From assembly GCF_000749845.1 (NCBI RefSeq), contig NZ_JQHM01000001.1:1550001-1614000 (forward strand): 64,000 nt of DNA. Reading direction: 5' to 3'. The notes under the pieces were generated by a model. That model saw only the letters and a program-made list of their open reading frames with translations, ran no database searches and was not told where the DNA came from. Shown here piece by piece: positions 1 to 10,255 of the stretch. The DNA is from Pectobacterium betavasculorum. Lineage in GTDB: Bacteria; Pseudomonadota; Gammaproteobacteria; Enterobacterales; Enterobacteriaceae. Numbering within the stretch: the first letter of the stretch is position 1; every line of letters begins with the position of its first letter. Made by a program: the position numbers and the translations under genes.

Positions 1-823
1 TGACATAAGTATTGTAAGGCGTCGGCGTATCTAATGCTTTACGAGTTATCACGCCTTTGTAGTCATCCCCCATGCCATAAATCACCGTGGGATCCGTTTG
101 CAACCGCATACCAAGCCGTAAGCGATTGACAAAAACGGAGGCGACCTGCGTACGCTCTTCATTGATTGCCGTTTCTTTTTCAATGATTGACGCCATCGTC
201 AGCAACTCGTCTGGTGTCTTGTACGGTAAACCTTCTTCACGCCCTTTCCATACGTCATCCACCGTTTTTTTCATACGCTGATGCGCACGCTGCAATAGGG
301 CGCTATCACTCGTGCCAGCCGTGTATGAATACGTGTCAGGATAAAACCAACCTTCCGGGTTCGCCTTATCTTTGATTTCCAACTGAGTGGCGATGTCCTG
401 TTCAGTTTTCACGGCCAGAGCATGCTTGATATAAGGTGCCTGCTGTAATGTGACGAGCCACTCTTTCAGGCGCGAACCTTCGACGAAGCGAATGGTGAAT
501 TGCGCTTCCTTTCCGCTGGACAATAAGGCCAACATCTCGCGGACGCTCATACCGGCAGTAAAGCGGTACGTACCCGCTTTGAATTTTGCCAATTCCGGCT
601 CGATACGCAACAGCCACGGAAAAAACGGCCCATCGGTAATAATTTTCTGATCGAGAAGCAGTGTTTCCAGCCCTTCTCTTCCCGTACCAGCCGGAAGCGT
701 AAAGATAGTTTCCTTTTCGATAGCCAATGGAGAATCAGCAAAACGCTGCATTTTCTGCCACACGACCAGAACTACCAGCACAACGGCAGCGATAATCAGC
801 AAACCAATTTTCTTTTTCTTCAT
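1..823 (-). CDS. mltG: Endolytic murein transglycosylase MltG (YceG), 3' end outside window
   Basis: Cleaves nascent peptidoglycan strands at the inner membrane and so helps set glycan chain length. The visible part is about 274 residues and runs off the window start. It opens with a lysine run (MKKKK) followed by one hydrophobic membrane anchor at about residues 6-22, then the LysM-like and YceG catalytic regions. The segment ASIIEKET carries the family's catalytic glutamate. The gene lies 14 bases after pabC on the same strand, as in E. coli, so it is probably co-transcribed. No frameshift was seen in the visible part. Confidence 0.95.
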   Translation of the reverse strand, partial: MKKKKIGLLIIAAVVLVVLVVWQKMQRFADSPLAIEKETIFTLPAGTGREGLETLLLDQKIITDGPFFPWLLRIEPELAKFKAGTYRFTAGMSVREMLALLSSGKEAQFTIRFVEGSRLKEWLVTLQQAPYIKHALAVKTEQDIATQLEIKDKANPEGWFYPDTYSYTAGTSDSALLQRAHQRMKKTVDDVWKGREEGLPYKTPDELLTMASIIEKETAINEERTQVASVFVNRLRLGMRLQTDPTVIYGMGDDYKGVITRKALDTPTPYNTYV

Positions 824-837
824 AAATCAACCATCTA

Positions 838-1635
838 CTAGCAGTCAGGACTTAGGAATTGATAAAGCTCTCGGGAGTGATAACGCCAGACATGCGCCTG
901 ATTCACGGGGACTATCGGCATCAATGCGTTACAAATCAGCACTTCATCCGCATCGGTCAGTGTAGTAACAGGCTCACTGACGATTTGTAGCGCGAAGTCA
1001 GACTCTGCCAGTAAGGCAATAATATGCTGTCGAGCAACGCCATCCACACCTGACTGAGATAAATCCGGCGTATAGACCCGATGTCCCTTACGCCAGAATA
1101 AATTAGCGGCACAGCATTCCACTAGCGCATCTGAGGTGTCAAGCACGAGGGTCTCATCGGCTGAGGTCTGGTCAAGATGCGCACGAATCAACACTTGTTC
1201 AAGCCGATTCAAATGTTTTATTCCCGCCAACAGCGGGTTTTTAGCTAACGCCACAGGACTCAGATTCAGGCTAATACCTTGCTCACGCCAGTCGGCATAA
1301 TGCGCAGGATAATCTGCCTGCATGACTATTCGGGTTGGCTGTACACAACCTTGCGCACCATAACCACGCCCACCGACGCCACGCGTTAGCATGACTTTCA
1401 CTACGCCGCTCGATAGTCCCTGCGCTGACAAAATCATTTCAGCACGCAGATTTTCCCAGTCAATGAGTGGAAATAATAAGCGGGTAGCAGCCTGTTGCAG
1501 CCGCGCAATATGCCGTTCTAGCCAAACAATCTCGCCATTACATACTCTGGCTGTCGTAAAGCAGCCGTCACCATACTGTATTCCCCGATCGAGAGCAGAA
1601 AGCTGTTCTGTTAACTTGCCATTAATCCACAACAT
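838..1635 (-). CDS. pabC: Aminodeoxychorismate lyase PabC
   Basis: PLP-dependent fold-type IV lyase that turns 4-amino-4-deoxychorismate into p-aminobenzoate plus pyruvate in folate synthesis; cytosolic. The 265-residue protein begins MLWINGK and has the YGDGCFTTARV segment near its start. GIKHLNRLEQVL holds the PLP-binding lysine region. The frame is open further upstream, but the ATG at 1635 is preceded by GGAG at a 6-base gap and matches the family start, so it was chosen. It lies between the fabF terminator and mltG, so it may need readthrough or its own promoter. Confidence 0.95.
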   Translation of the reverse strand: MLWINGKLTEQLSALDRGIQYGDGCFTTARVCNGEIVWLERHIARLQQAATRLLFPLIDWENLRAEMILSAQGLSSGVVKVMLTRGVGGRGYGAQGCVQPTRIVMQADYPAHYADWREQGISLNLSPVALAKNPLLAGIKHLNRLEQVLIRAHLDQTSADETLVLDTSDALVECCAANLFWRKGHRVYTPDLSQSGVDGVARQHIIALLAESDFALQIVSEPVTTLTDADEVLICNALMPIVPVNQAHVWRYHSRELYQFLSPDC

Positions 1636-1720
1636 AATAAGCTCCGCGTCATTCATCGTCGTCAGCTTGCCAGTAAAGCAACATCGCACACAAGCAGGTG
1701 TGTCTGATTTTATTAAGGCA

Positions 1721-1747
1721 AAAAAAAACCCGGAAACCGGGTTTTTT
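1721..1747 (-). terminator. Rho-independent terminator after fabF
   Basis: AACCCGG-TTT-CCGGGTT hairpin, read on the minus strand, followed by a long T run. It sits 16 bases past the fabF stop and should reduce transcription into pabC-mltG. Confidence 0.8.
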
Positions 1748-1762
1748 AATACGCTATTGCAA

Positions 1763-3004
1763 TCACACTTTACGGAAGATCAGAGAACCGTTGGTTCCAC
1801 CGAAACCGAAAGAGTTGCAGAGTACGTATTCCAGGTTGCTGACCTGACGAGCCTCGTGCGGCACGAAATCCAGATCGCAGCCTTCATCTGGATTATCCAG
1901 ATTAAGCGTTGGCGGAACAGCCTGATCGCGCAGCGCAAGAATACTGAAGATTGACTCTACCGCACCTGCCGCACCGAGCAAGTGACCCGTCATAGATTTT
2001 GTCGAACTAACCAGCACACTGCTGGCGTCTGCACCAAATACGGACTTCACTGCCTGTGTTTCGGCTTTATCACCCGCCGGCGTAGAAGTGCCGTGCGCGT
2101 TGATATAACCGATCTGGCGCGTTGACACACCCGCGTCACGCAGCGCGTTTTCCATCGCCAGGGCTGCACCCGAACCGTTCTCCGGCGGAGACGTCATATG
2201 ATACGCATCGCTACTCATGCCAAATCCAACGATTTCTGCATAGATTTTCGCACCGCGCTTTTTCGCGTGTTCATACTCTTCCAGCACAATGAGGCCAGCG
2301 CCGTCGCCCAACACAAAACCATCACGACCTTTATCCCACGGACGGCTTGCCGCCTGAGGATCGTCATTGCGTGTTGACAACGCACGAGCGGCACCGAATC
2401 CGCCGACACCTAATGGCGTACTGGCTTTTTCTGCCCCACCGGCCAACATGACATCCGCATCATTGTAAGCAATGATGCGTGCTGCCTGACCAATATTGTG
2501 CACGCCAGACGTACAGGCCGTAGCAATAGAGATGCTCGGGCCACGCAGTCCGTACATGATAGTAAGATGCCCAGCCACCATATTGACAATGGTTGACGGC
2601 ACGAAGAACGGACTGATTTTACGCGGGCCGCCGTTCACCAGCGCAGTGTGGTTCTCTTCAATAAGACCCAGACCGCCGATGCCGGAACCAATCGCCGCAC
2701 CGATACGCGGGGCGTTCTCTTCCGTTACTTCTAAACCGGAATCCTGCATGGCCTGAACGCCCGCAGCAACACCGTATTGAATAAAGGCATCCATTTTGCG
2801 AGCTTCTTTACGCGAAATGAATTCTTCAGAATTAAAATTCTTTACTAAGCCAGCAAAACGCGTTGCGTAGGCACTAGTATCGAAATGGTCGATCAGGCTG
2901 ATACCACTCTGACCGGCAAGAAGAGCACTCCAGGTAGACTCAACTGTATTGCCGACAGGAGATAACATGCCAAGTCCGGTCACAACTACTCGACGCTTAG
3001 ACAC
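1763..3004 (-). CDS. fabF: 3-oxoacyl-ACP synthase II FabF
   Basis: Condensing enzyme (KAS II) that elongates acyl-ACP with malonyl-ACP, including palmitoleate to cis-vaccenate; cytosolic. The 413 residues equal the E. coli length. The catalytic Cys lies in [12 protein letters not shown], and the two catalytic His residues lie in the [11 protein letters not shown] and [14 protein letters not shown] segments. The frame extends upstream, but GTG at 3004 follows GGAGG at 6 bases and gives the conserved [12 protein letters not shown] start. It is downstream of acpP and separated from it by a terminator, which lets acpP be made in excess. Confidence 0.97.
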   Translation of the reverse strand: MSKRRVVVTGLGMLSPVGNTVESTWSALLAGQSGISLIDHFDTSAYATRFAGLVKNFNSEEFISRKEARKMDAFIQYGVAAGVQAMQDSGLEVTEENAPRIGAAIGSGIGGLGLIEENHTALVNGGPRKISPFFVPSTIVNMVAGHLTIMYGLRGPSISIATACTSGVHNIGQAARIIAYNDADVMLAGGAEKASTPLGVGGFGAARALSTRNDDPQAASRPWDKGRDGFVLGDGAGLIVLEEYEHAKKRGAKIYAEIVGFGMSSDAYHMTSPPENGSGAALAMENALRDAGVSTRQIGYINAHGTSTPAGDKAETQAVKSVFGADASSVLVSSTKSMTGHLLGAAGAVESIFSILALRDQAVPPTLNLDNPDEGCDLDFVPHEARQVSNLEYVLCNSFGFGGTNGSLIFRKV

Positions 3005-3042
3005 GCTTATCCTCCAGGGAGGGAAAAAAGACACTGCGGGAC

Positions 3043-3075
3043 AAAAAAAACTTAGGCGGTCGAATGACCGCCTAG
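3043..3075 (-). terminator. Terminator between acpP and fabF
   Basis: On the minus strand a CTAGGCGGTC / GACCGCCTAAG hairpin is followed by eight T. It lies 11 bases after the acpP stop. It probably acts as a partial terminator that raises acpP mRNA over fabF. Confidence 0.8.
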
Positions 3076-3085
3076 ATATGTTCGC

Positions 3086-3322
3086 TTACTGCTGGTTAGC
3101 CTGAATGAAATCAATGGCTGCCTGAACAGTCGTGATTTTTTCAGCTTCTTCGTCTGGAATCTCAGTATCAAATTCTTCTTCCAGAGCCATAACCAGCTCA
3201 ACAGTGTCAAGAGAATCAGCGCCGAGGTCATCAACGAAAGAAGCATTGTTTACGACTTCTTCCTGCTTAACACCAAGCTGTTCAACGATGATTTTCTTAA
3301 CGCGTTCTTCGATAGTGCTCAT
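3086..3322 (-). CDS. acpP: Acyl carrier protein AcpP
   Basis: Carries growing acyl chains as thioesters on a 4'-phosphopantetheine arm for the Fab enzymes, PlsX and lipid A acyltransferases. The 78-residue protein is strongly acidic. The modified serine is residue 37 counting Met, in the GADSLDTVE motif. The sequence is nearly identical to E. coli ACP. It sits between fabG and fabF. The 154-base gap to fabG leaves room for a separate acpP promoter, as in E. coli, although no clear promoter was identified by eye. Confidence 0.98.
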   Translation of the reverse strand: MSTIEERVKKIIVEQLGVKQEEVVNNASFVDDLGADSLDTVELVMALEEEFDTEIPDEEAEKITTVQAAIDFIQANQQ

Positions 3323-3476
3323 ACTCTTAAATTTCCTATCAAAACTCGCTTTCGCGATGGTTTTCGTAGTGTATAAAATGTTTGAAAAGATGCAACAAAA
3401 TCTCGGCTGGTCGAACCACGATTTTGTGCTATTTTGCGGTTATCACCGCAAATAATGCAAATAGTTTTCGAGCTTT

Positions 3477-4211
3477 TTAGATCATATACATGCCGCCATT
3501 GACATGCAATGTTTCGCCAGTAATGTAAGCAGCTTCATCAGAGGCTAAAAATACAACAGCACTGGCGATTTCTTTAGCATCACCGAGTCGGTTAGCTGGA
3601 ACCGACGTCAAAATGCCTGCTCGCTGTTCTTCTGTCAATGCCTGAGTCATATCTGTTTCGATAAAACCAGGCGCGACCACGTTGACCGTAATACCACGAG
3701 AAGCCACTTCACGCGCGAGGGATTTACTGAACCCAATCAGTCCCGCCTTCGCTGCCGCATAGTTAGCTTGTCCTGCATTGCCCATCGTTCCCACAACGGA
3801 ACCGATGGTAATGATCCGGCCAAAACGTTTCTTCATCATGGCACGCATCACTGCTTTAGACATGCGGAATACCGACGTTAAATTGGTATCCAGAATATCG
3901 TGCCATTCATCATCTTTCATACGCATCAGCAGGTTATCACGAGTGATGCCCGCGTTATTGATAAGAATATCAACTTCCCCGAATTCTGCGCGAATTTCTG
4001 CTAACACGCTTTCTACTGACGCTGCATCAGCAACATTCAGCATATAGCCTTTACCGTTCTCACCCAGCCAGTTGCTAATAGCTTCAGCACCCTTTTCGCT
4101 GGTCGCAGTACCAATGACTTTTGCCCCGCGGGCAACCAACGTCTCGGCGATGGCACGTCCTATACCACGGCTTGCACCGGTAACCAGTGCAATTTTCCCC
4201 TCAAAACTCAT
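3477..4211 (-). CDS. fabG: 3-oxoacyl-ACP reductase FabG
   Basis: NADPH-dependent short-chain dehydrogenase that reduces 3-oxoacyl-ACP to 3-hydroxyacyl-ACP in each elongation round; a cytosolic tetramer. The 244 residues include the N-terminal Rossmann motif TGASRGIG, the NNAG motif and the catalytic YAAAK. The length equals that of E. coli. It starts 14 bases after fabD and is followed by acpP, as in other enterobacteria. Confidence 0.97.
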   Translation of the reverse strand: MSFEGKIALVTGASRGIGRAIAETLVARGAKVIGTATSEKGAEAISNWLGENGKGYMLNVADAASVESVLAEIRAEFGEVDILINNAGITRDNLLMRMKDDEWHDILDTNLTSVFRMSKAVMRAMMKKRFGRIITIGSVVGTMGNAGQANYAAAKAGLIGFSKSLAREVASRGITVNVVAPGFIETDMTQALTEEQRAGILTSVPANRLGDAKEIASAVVFLASDEAAYITGETLHVNGGMYMI

Positions 4212-4225
4212 TGTCTTCTCCGTTC

Positions 4226-5155
4226 TTATTTCTCAATCGCCGCTGATAGAGAAGCAGGATCGTTCACCGCAGCTGCTGTCAGGGTATCGACGATTCGTTT
4301 GGTTAATCCTGCCAATACTTTACCCGGCCCGACTTCTAACAGTGATTCAACGCCCTGAGAGGCTATGAATTCAACACAGTCAGTCCAACGCACTGGACAA
4401 TAAAGTTGGCGCACCAGCGCATCGCGAATAGCTTCTGGTGTGGTTTCGATGCTTGCATCGACATTGTTTACCACTGGGATGGCCGGAGAATTAAAGGTCA
4501 CGGACTCCAGCGCCACAGCAAGTTTCTTCGCGGCGGGTTCCATCAACGCACAGTGTGAAGGCACGCTGACAGGCAGCGGCAGCGCACGCTTGGCACCGGC
4601 AGCCTTACACGCAGCGCCTGCACGCTCAACGGCGTCTTTATTGCCCGCAATGACTACCTGACCCGGTGAATTGAAGTTTACTGGCGACACCACTTGCCCC
4701 TGCGCGGATTCTTCACACGCTTTGGCAATGGCATCATTATTAAGTCCGATAATGGCATACATCGCGCCTGTGCCTTCCGGCACCGCTTCCTGCATCAGTT
4801 TGCCACGCAATTCAACCAAGCGAACGGCCTGTTGGAAATCCAGAACACCAGCGCAAACCAGGGCTGAATACTCACCGAGACTATGGCCAGACATCAACGC
4901 AGGCGTTTTTCCTCCCTGCTGCTGCCAGATACGCCAGATAGCAACAGAAGCGGTCAGTAACGCAGGTTGTGTCTGCCAGGTTTTATTCAACTCTTCAACT
5001 GGCCCTTGCTGGGTAAGCTGCCACAAGTCATAACCTAATGCTTCAGAAGCTTGAGCAAACGTTTCGGTGACGATCGGGTATTCTGCCGCAAGCTCAGCCA
5101 ACATCCCTATCGTCTGCGATCCCTGACCGGGAAACACCATTGCAAATTGCGTCAT
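4226..5155 (-). CDS. fabD: Malonyl-CoA:ACP transacylase FabD
   Basis: Transfers malonyl from CoA to ACP and so supplies the extender unit for fatty-acid synthesis. The 309 residues match the family length. The nucleophile serine is in GHSLGEYSALV, the GQGSQ oxyanion loop is near the N-terminus, and the catalytic His is in SVPSHCALM. It lies 17 bases after fabH and before fabG in the same operon. Confidence 0.97.
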   Translation of the reverse strand: MTQFAMVFPGQGSQTIGMLAELAAEYPIVTETFAQASEALGYDLWQLTQQGPVEELNKTWQTQPALLTASVAIWRIWQQQGGKTPALMSGHSLGEYSALVCAGVLDFQQAVRLVELRGKLMQEAVPEGTGAMYAIIGLNNDAIAKACEESAQGQVVSPVNFNSPGQVVIAGNKDAVERAGAACKAAGAKRALPLPVSVPSHCALMEPAAKKLAVALESVTFNSPAIPVVNNVDASIETTPEAIRDALVRQLYCPVRWTDCVEFIASQGVESLLEVGPGKVLAGLTKRIVDTLTAAAVNDPASLSAAIEK

Positions 5156-5172
5156 ATCACAATCCTGTTTAA

Positions 5173-6126
5173 TTAAAAACGAACCAGCGCGGAACCCCAG
5201 GTAAAACCACCACCGAAGGCTTCAAGCAGCACCAGTTGCCCTGGTTTAATACGCCCATCGCGTACCGCTTCATCAAGCGCTGAAGGCACGGAAGCCGCAG
5301 AGGTATTACCATGACGATCCAGCGTCACAACCACTTTGTCCATCCCCATGCCCAGCTTTTTCGCCGTGGCGCTGATGATTCGCAGGTTAGCCTGATGAGG
5401 CACCAGCCAGTCTAATTCACTTTTGTCCAATTGAGCCGCTTGCAGCGTTTCTTCAACAATGTGTGCCAGTTCAGTCACAGCCACTTTAAAGACTTCATTA
5501 CCTGCCATCGTCAGGTAAGCAGGCGTATCCTGGTGGGTACGATCCTGATGCGGCAGCGTCAACAACTCGCCATAGCGACCATCGGCATGCAGATGGGTAG
5601 ACAGAATACCCGGTTGCTCAGACGCCGTTAATAACACAGCACCCGCGCCGTCGCCAAATAGAATCAGCGTGCCGCGATCTTCAGGATCCAATGTTCGAGA
5701 CAACGTATCGGAACCGATCACCAGCGCGTATTTCACCGCACCACTTTTAACATATTGATCGGCAACGCTCAGCGCATAGGTAAAACCCGCACAGGCAGCG
5801 GCCAGATCGAAGGCGATCGTGTCTTTGATCCCTAATAAGTGCTGAACCTGGCAGGCTGAGCTAGGGAAAGCGTGGCTTGATGAGGTTGTAGCAACAATAA
5901 GAAGGCCAACCTCAGAAGGATCGACGTTCGCCATTTCCAGCGCTTTCTGCGCAGCATGGTGTCCCATGGTCGCAACGTTTTCATCCGGCGCAGCAATACG
6001 GCGCTCACGGATTCCAGTTCGTGTGACGATCCACTCGTCCGTTGTTTCCACCCTCTTTTCTAAATCAGCGTTCGTCCTGATTTCTTCAGGCAGGTAGCTG
6101 CCCGTTCCGATTATTTTTGTATACAT
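5173..6126 (-). CDS. fabH: 3-oxoacyl-ACP synthase III FabH
   Basis: Starts fatty-acid synthesis by condensing acetyl-CoA with malonyl-ACP. The 317 residues contain the Cys-His-Asn triad: Cys in [11 protein letters not shown], His in [10 protein letters not shown] and Asn in RHGNTSAAS. It sits 6 bases after plsX, which suggests translational coupling. Confidence 0.97.
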   Translation of the reverse strand: MYTKIIGTGSYLPEEIRTNADLEKRVETTDEWIVTRTGIRERRIAAPDENVATMGHHAAQKALEMANVDPSEVGLLIVATTSSSHAFPSSACQVQHLLGIKDTIAFDLAAACAGFTYALSVADQYVKSGAVKYALVIGSDTLSRTLDPEDRGTLILFGDGAGAVLLTASEQPGILSTHLHADGRYGELLTLPHQDRTHQDTPAYLTMAGNEVFKVAVTELAHIVEETLQAAQLDKSELDWLVPHQANLRIISATAKKLGMGMDKVVVTLDRHGNTSAASVPSALDEAVRDGRIKPGQLVLLEAFGGGFTWGSALVRF

Positions 6127-6132
6127 GTACGC

Positions 6133-7179
6133 TTAGTCACTCTTGGGTAATACCGCTTCTAGACGAGCGGCAATCCGCTCGGGAAGCTGCCGCCGTACCG
6201 TCTGCATTGCCTGTTCAATAGCAACCGCAAACGCTCTCTGGTTTGCTGCGCCGTGGCTTTTGATTACAGTTCCCCGCAATCCTAGCAGGCATGCGCCATT
6301 ATATTGATCGGGATTCAAATGACCGAAACGCTTTGATAAGCGTTTTTGTAACAAACGTCCCAGCCATTTCAACCACCAGGATCGCTTTTGTTTTTGCTCT
6401 GGACCTGAAGCCGGAGACTTCAGCAGTGACAGGAACATCCTTACCACGCCTTCCACCGTTTTCAGTGTGACATTACCCACAAAGCCGTCACAGACCATCA
6501 CATCCGTTTTTCCCGTCAGCAGATCGTTGCCTTCCAGATAACCGATATAATTTATTGATGGTGCCTCTTTTAGCTGTGCCGCGGCTTCACGGATAGTGCT
6601 TAACCCTTTGCTTTCTTCTTCACCGATATTCAACAACGCGACCCGGGGATTAGTCAGTTCCAGCACTTCTTCCGCCATCACTGATCCCATCACAGCAAAC
6701 TGAACCAACATCGTACTGTCACAGTCAACATTTGCTCCCAGATCCAACACGACGGTTTTTCCGTGTTGCTGATGAGGTAACACTGACACCAACGCGGGTC
6801 GCTCAATTCCTTCCAGTGGCTTAATCAGGAGCTTAGCCAGCCCCATAAGTGCCCCTGTATTGCCAGCACTCACGCAGGCCTGTGCTCTACCGTCCTTAAT
6901 CAACTCAAGTGCAATGCGCATTGAGGTACCACGGCTGGCACGAATAGCCTGCGACGGCCTCGCATCACTAGCAATAACCGACTCCGCCGGAACAATTTCT
7001 AAGCGGGAGAGTAAATCAGAATCGATTTTGGCAAGTAATGGAGTAATCGCGGCAGGATCGCCGACTAATAACAAATTGAGAGCTGGATTAGAAGCCAGTG
7101 CCTGCAATGCAGCAGGCACTGTGACGCAGGGACCGAAATCCCCACCCATCGCATCTAACGCCAGAGTTAGGCGTGTCAA
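6133..7179 (-). CDS. plsX: Phosphate acyltransferase PlsX
   Basis: Peripheral membrane enzyme that converts acyl-ACP to acyl-phosphate for PlsY, the first step of phospholipid synthesis. The 348-residue product begins [17 protein letters not shown], the family start. The start is a TTG at 7179 preceded by AAGG at 7 bases. A TTG five codons further upstream (7194) is possible but has no ribosome site. GANVDCD and CDGFVGN are conserved motifs. It follows rpmF by 29 bases. Confidence 0.93.
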   Translation of the reverse strand: MTRLTLALDAMGGDFGPCVTVPAALQALASNPALNLLLVGDPAAITPLLAKIDSDLLSRLEIVPAESVIASDARPSQAIRASRGTSMRIALELIKDGRAQACVSAGNTGALMGLAKLLIKPLEGIERPALVSVLPHQQHGKTVVLDLGANVDCDSTMLVQFAVMGSVMAEEVLELTNPRVALLNIGEEESKGLSTIREAAAQLKEAPSINYIGYLEGNDLLTGKTDVMVCDGFVGNVTLKTVEGVVRMFLSLLKSPASGPEQKQKRSWWLKWLGRLLQKRLSKRFGHLNPDQYNGACLLGLRGTVIKSHGAANQRAFAVAIEQAMQTVRRQLPERIAARLEAVLPKSD

Positions 7180-7208
7180 AGTATTGCCTTGCAAATAATT
7201 CGCAAGAA

Positions 7209-7379
7209 TTACTTAGCAATGACCTTGCGACCGCGGTAGTAACCATCCGCAGTGATGTGGTGACGCAGGTGAGTTTCGCCAGAAACTTTATCTACGGATA
7301 CAGAAGCGGTAGTCAGCGCATCATGTGAACGACGCATACCACGTTTGGAACGGCTAGGTTTGTTTTGTTGTACGGCCAT
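7209..7379 (-). CDS. rpmF: 50S ribosomal protein L32
   Basis: Small basic protein of the large ribosomal subunit. The 56 codons read [20 protein letters not shown] and end [12 protein letters not shown]. coli L32 is one residue longer. It is the usual first partner of plsX, and with yceD upstream it heads the lipid-synthesis operon. Confidence 0.97.
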   Translation of the reverse strand: MAVQQNKPSRSKRGMRRSHDALTTASVSVDKVSGETHLRHHITADGYYRGRKVIAK

Positions 7380-7395
7380 GGACCTTACTCCTTAA

Positions 7396-7917
7396 TTACT
7401 TACGCTTTAAACTGGCTAATACGGCAAACGGATTTGGTTTTTCCGCCTCTGCAGGCAGTTGACCAAAAACCATGTCCGCTTCGGACACTTCACAGTGTTC
7501 AGAATCATGCACCGGGGCGATAGGCAACATCAGAATAATTTCATCTTCAATCATTGCCAGCAGATCGACTTCGCCAAATTCATCAACGCCGATCGGCTCA
7601 TACGCTTCCGGTAACGCTTCGGCCTGTTCATCATTGACGACCGGGCTGAAACAGAATGTCGCATGGACTTGATGTTCAAACGGCTTGCCGCAACGCTGAC
7701 ACATCAGTGTGACCGTAACGTCAGCGTTACCGTCAATCACCGCCAGACGCTGATTATCAATATTGAAAGATAAAGAGGCCTGAACATCACTATCCACACT
7801 CACCACTGATTCGGCAACACGCTCTACTTGTTCAGCTGAATAGATACCAACGTAATCTAAACGCTTCTGAGCAGTGCGGACCGCATCAAGAGTTAAGGGT
7901 AATTTTACCTTTTGCAT
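7396..7917 (-). CDS. yceD: DUF177 protein YceD (probable 23S rRNA accumulation protein)
   Basis: The 173-residue protein matches E. coli YceD along its length, starting [22 protein letters not shown] and ending [17 protein letters not shown] segment is followed by an acidic region. The family is linked to 23S rRNA processing or ribosome assembly, which fits its place 16 bases before rpmF; the exact reaction is not known. It is divergent from maf. Confidence 0.93.
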   Translation of the reverse strand: MQKVKLPLTLDAVRTAQKRLDYVGIYSAEQVERVAESVVSVDSDVQASLSFNIDNQRLAVIDGNADVTVTLMCQRCGKPFEHQVHATFCFSPVVNDEQAEALPEAYEPIGVDEFGEVDLLAMIEDEIILMLPIAPVHDSEHCEVSEADMVFGQLPAEAEKPNPFAVLASLKRK

Positions 7918-8057
7918 AGGGCGCGCATATTAACGTCGTAACGACATAGAGTCAAAGAAAAAGGCAGTGATACACCACCTTTCACCAATATTCGCTTCCA
8001 GAGCGGCGCACAGTTTAAAATGCCTTTCATCATTACGCTACGGTTTATCAAAAAATT

Positions 8058-8642
8058 ATGCAGCAGATTATTCTCGCCTCGACCTCACCTTATCGCCGGG
8101 CCTTGTTGGAAAAGCTGGCGATCCCCTTCGTTTGCGCATCGCCAGACATCGATGAAACCCCTCATCCCGGCGAAAACGCCATCGATCTTGTGATCCGTCT
8201 TGCTGAAAACAAAGCGCAAACGCTGGCCGCGCACTACCCTAATCATCTGATTATTGGTTCCGACCAAGTTTGCGTGCTGGGGGATTCCATTACCGGAAAA
8301 CCGCATAATAAGATTAACGCAACAAGGCAACTACAACAGGCTAGCGGAAAATGCGTGTCCTTCTTTACTGGGTTAGCGCTCTTTAATAGTGCAACCCGTT
8401 CTATACAAAGCATCGCAGAACCCTTTGATGTGTATTTTCGTACACTAACGGAAGCAGAAATTGACGGCTATCTGGAGAAAGAACAGCCGTGGAACTGCGC
8501 GGGGAGTTTTAAAAGTGAAGGATTAGGCATTACCCTCTTCGAACGATTATCCGGGCGAGATCCTAATACGCTGATTGGATTGCCGCTGATCGCGCTGACG
8601 CAAATGTTGCAAAAGGAAGGTCTGAATCCATTAACGGTTTGA
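8058..8642 (+). CDS. yceF: Maf-like nucleotide pyrophosphatase YceF (7-methyl-GTP type)
   Basis: Maf-family house-cleaning pyrophosphatase; the E. coli YceF subfamily prefers 7-methyl-GTP. The 194 residues begin [20 protein letters not shown], the Maf signature, and contain the catalytic region [10 protein letters not shown] and the [14 protein letters not shown] segment. No strong ribosome site precedes the ATG. The gene is divergent from yceD and convergent with rluC. Confidence 0.94.
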   Translation: MQQIILASTSPYRRALLEKLAIPFVCASPDIDETPHPGENAIDLVIRLAENKAQTLAAHYPNHLIIGSDQVCVLGDSITGKPHNKINATRQLQQASGKCVSFFTGLALFNSATRSIQSIAEPFDVYFRTLTEAEIDGYLEKEQPWNCAGSFKSEGLGITLFERLSGRDPNTLIGLPLIALTQMLQKEGLNPLTV

Positions 8643-8647
8643 AATAA

Positions 8648-8679
8648 ATCGGGATAGTTCGATGAAACGCTATCCCGAT
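8648..8679. terminator. Hairpin between convergent yceF and rluC
   Basis: ATCGGGATAG and CTATCCCGAT form a perfect 10-bp stem with a 12-base loop just past the yceF stop. The T tracts on either side are poor, so it is only a likely bidirectional terminator. Confidence 0.55.
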
Positions 8680-8705
8680 AGATAAAACATGCAAGAAATG
8701 AGTAG

Positions 8706-9662
8706 TTAGATTTTTGTCTTGCGTAACACCTGTAGACAGCGACGTAATCCACTATCCAATGGTGCTTCGACTCTCAATGTCTCGCCGGTGTTTGGATGTT
8801 CAAAACGCAGCGCCTGCGCATGCAGAAAAAGACGTTTTAAGCCCGTCTCCGCCAGTTGCTGATCGAATTCACGATCGCCGTAACGGTCATCAAACGCTAT
8901 CGGATGCCCGGCATACTGGGCGTGTACACGAATTTGATGTGTACGCCCAGTAACAGGGCTTGCCCTCACCAGGGTCGCATGTTCAAAGCGTTCTTCTATT
9001 TTAAAACGTGTTTCTGATGGTTTACCTTCGCTGTTTACCCGAACGATGCGTTCACCGCTCTGTAAAATATTTTTCAACAGCGGTGCCTGAACAACCTTGC
9101 AGTGAGACTGCCACTGGCCGCGAACCAGCGCCAGATAGTCTTTTTGCATACCTTTCAGCCGTAACTGTTCGTGCAGAGAACGTAAAGCCGAGCGTTTTTT
9201 TGCGACCAGCAAAACACCCGACGTATCGCGATCGAGACGGTGTACTAACTCCAGAAAACGCGCTTCGGGACGTAAAGCACGCAGCCCTTCAATCACGCCG
9301 AAACTCAGACCACTGCCGCCATGCACCGCAGTACCTGAAGGCTTATTCAGCACCAACAGGTAGTCATCTTCATAAATAATGCACTCGGCCAATGCCGCCA
9401 CTTTGCCAAGACTGGCAGAAACAGGAGTTTCATCGCGTTCTGCTTGTCGAACCGGCGGAATACGAATGACATCACCATCGAGCAATTTATACTCAGGCTT
9501 GACCCGTTTCTTATTTATCCTTACCTCACCTTTTCGCAAGATACGGTAAACCATGCTTTTAGGCACACCCTTTAAGTGGGTATGCAAAAAATTATCGACG
9601 CGCTGCCCCGCTTCATCTGCGGATATCGTCACAAATTGTACTGAAGGATTATCTGTTTTCAT
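8706..9662 (-). CDS. rluC: 23S rRNA pseudouridine(955/2504/2580) synthase RluC
   Basis: Isomerises three uridines of 23S rRNA to pseudouridine. The 318 residues have an N-terminal S4-type RNA-binding domain (VDNFLHTHLKGVPKSMVYRI) and the RluA-family catalytic motif HRLDRDTSG with its Asp. ATG at 9662 (MKTDNPSVQF) matches the E. coli start. An ATG-open extension of eight codons was rejected. It is divergent from rne, as in E. coli. Confidence 0.95.
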   Translation of the reverse strand: MKTDNPSVQFVTISADEAGQRVDNFLHTHLKGVPKSMVYRILRKGEVRINKKRVKPEYKLLDGDVIRIPPVRQAERDETPVSASLGKVAALAECIIYEDDYLLVLNKPSGTAVHGGSGLSFGVIEGLRALRPEARFLELVHRLDRDTSGVLLVAKKRSALRSLHEQLRLKGMQKDYLALVRGQWQSHCKVVQAPLLKNILQSGERIVRVNSEGKPSETRFKIEERFEHATLVRASPVTGRTHQIRVHAQYAGHPIAFDDRYGDREFDQQLAETGLKRLFLHAQALRFEHPNTGETLRVEAPLDSGLRRCLQVLRKTKI

Positions 9663-10255
9663 GATGCGCGATTCTAAATAGAGCAACCGGATAGCGCCAC
9701 TTCTTTTTCTGTGCTTAACTGTGTGTCTGACTTATGAAGATATTGTTGCACTATCGGGAGAGTAACGGGTGAATTGCGCTCTAGCATCAAACCCTGTCCT
9801 TTTTGGTGATAACAAAAGAACTATCTTTATACAGACAGGCAAAGTCACCTTGCTATAACGGTATCAGCAGTGGAATAATGCTTTTGCGTTTCCCACGCGG
9901 ATTTCCGATAAAACACGGGGAAATTGCGAAATTATTAAATTTGCCTGATGACGCACACACGCAGCAATGGCGTAAGACGTAATGCGAAATCAAGCAGTTA
10001 GCGGGCTGCGGATTGCAGCTTGGCCGGCAAATGGAATCAGATCTGGCGACATTCTTCAGAAGCTGTTCCCTCAGTAAATGTGCTGTTTTCCATCAGGAAA
10101 CACAGGCTACCGAAACATGCGTCTCTATGCAGGCGACAACCGGGAGGTTGACGTCCCTGCGATAAGCCACGAGGCCATCGGTTCACTCCGGTCATGCGGT
10201 TCTTTTGTCCGCAGCTCTATCAATAATGCAAGTAAAAATAACGAGTAAGTTGAAG
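9663..10255 (+). promoter_or_regulatory. Long rne promoter and 5' leader region
   Basis: 593 bases without a gene separate rluC from rne. E. coli rne has a leader of about 360 nt with hairpins through which RNase E destabilises its own mRNA. The conserved-looking final stretch up to the ATG and the several local inverted repeats (for example around 9886-9935) fit such a leader. The fold was not computed and the transcription start is unknown. Confidence 0.55.
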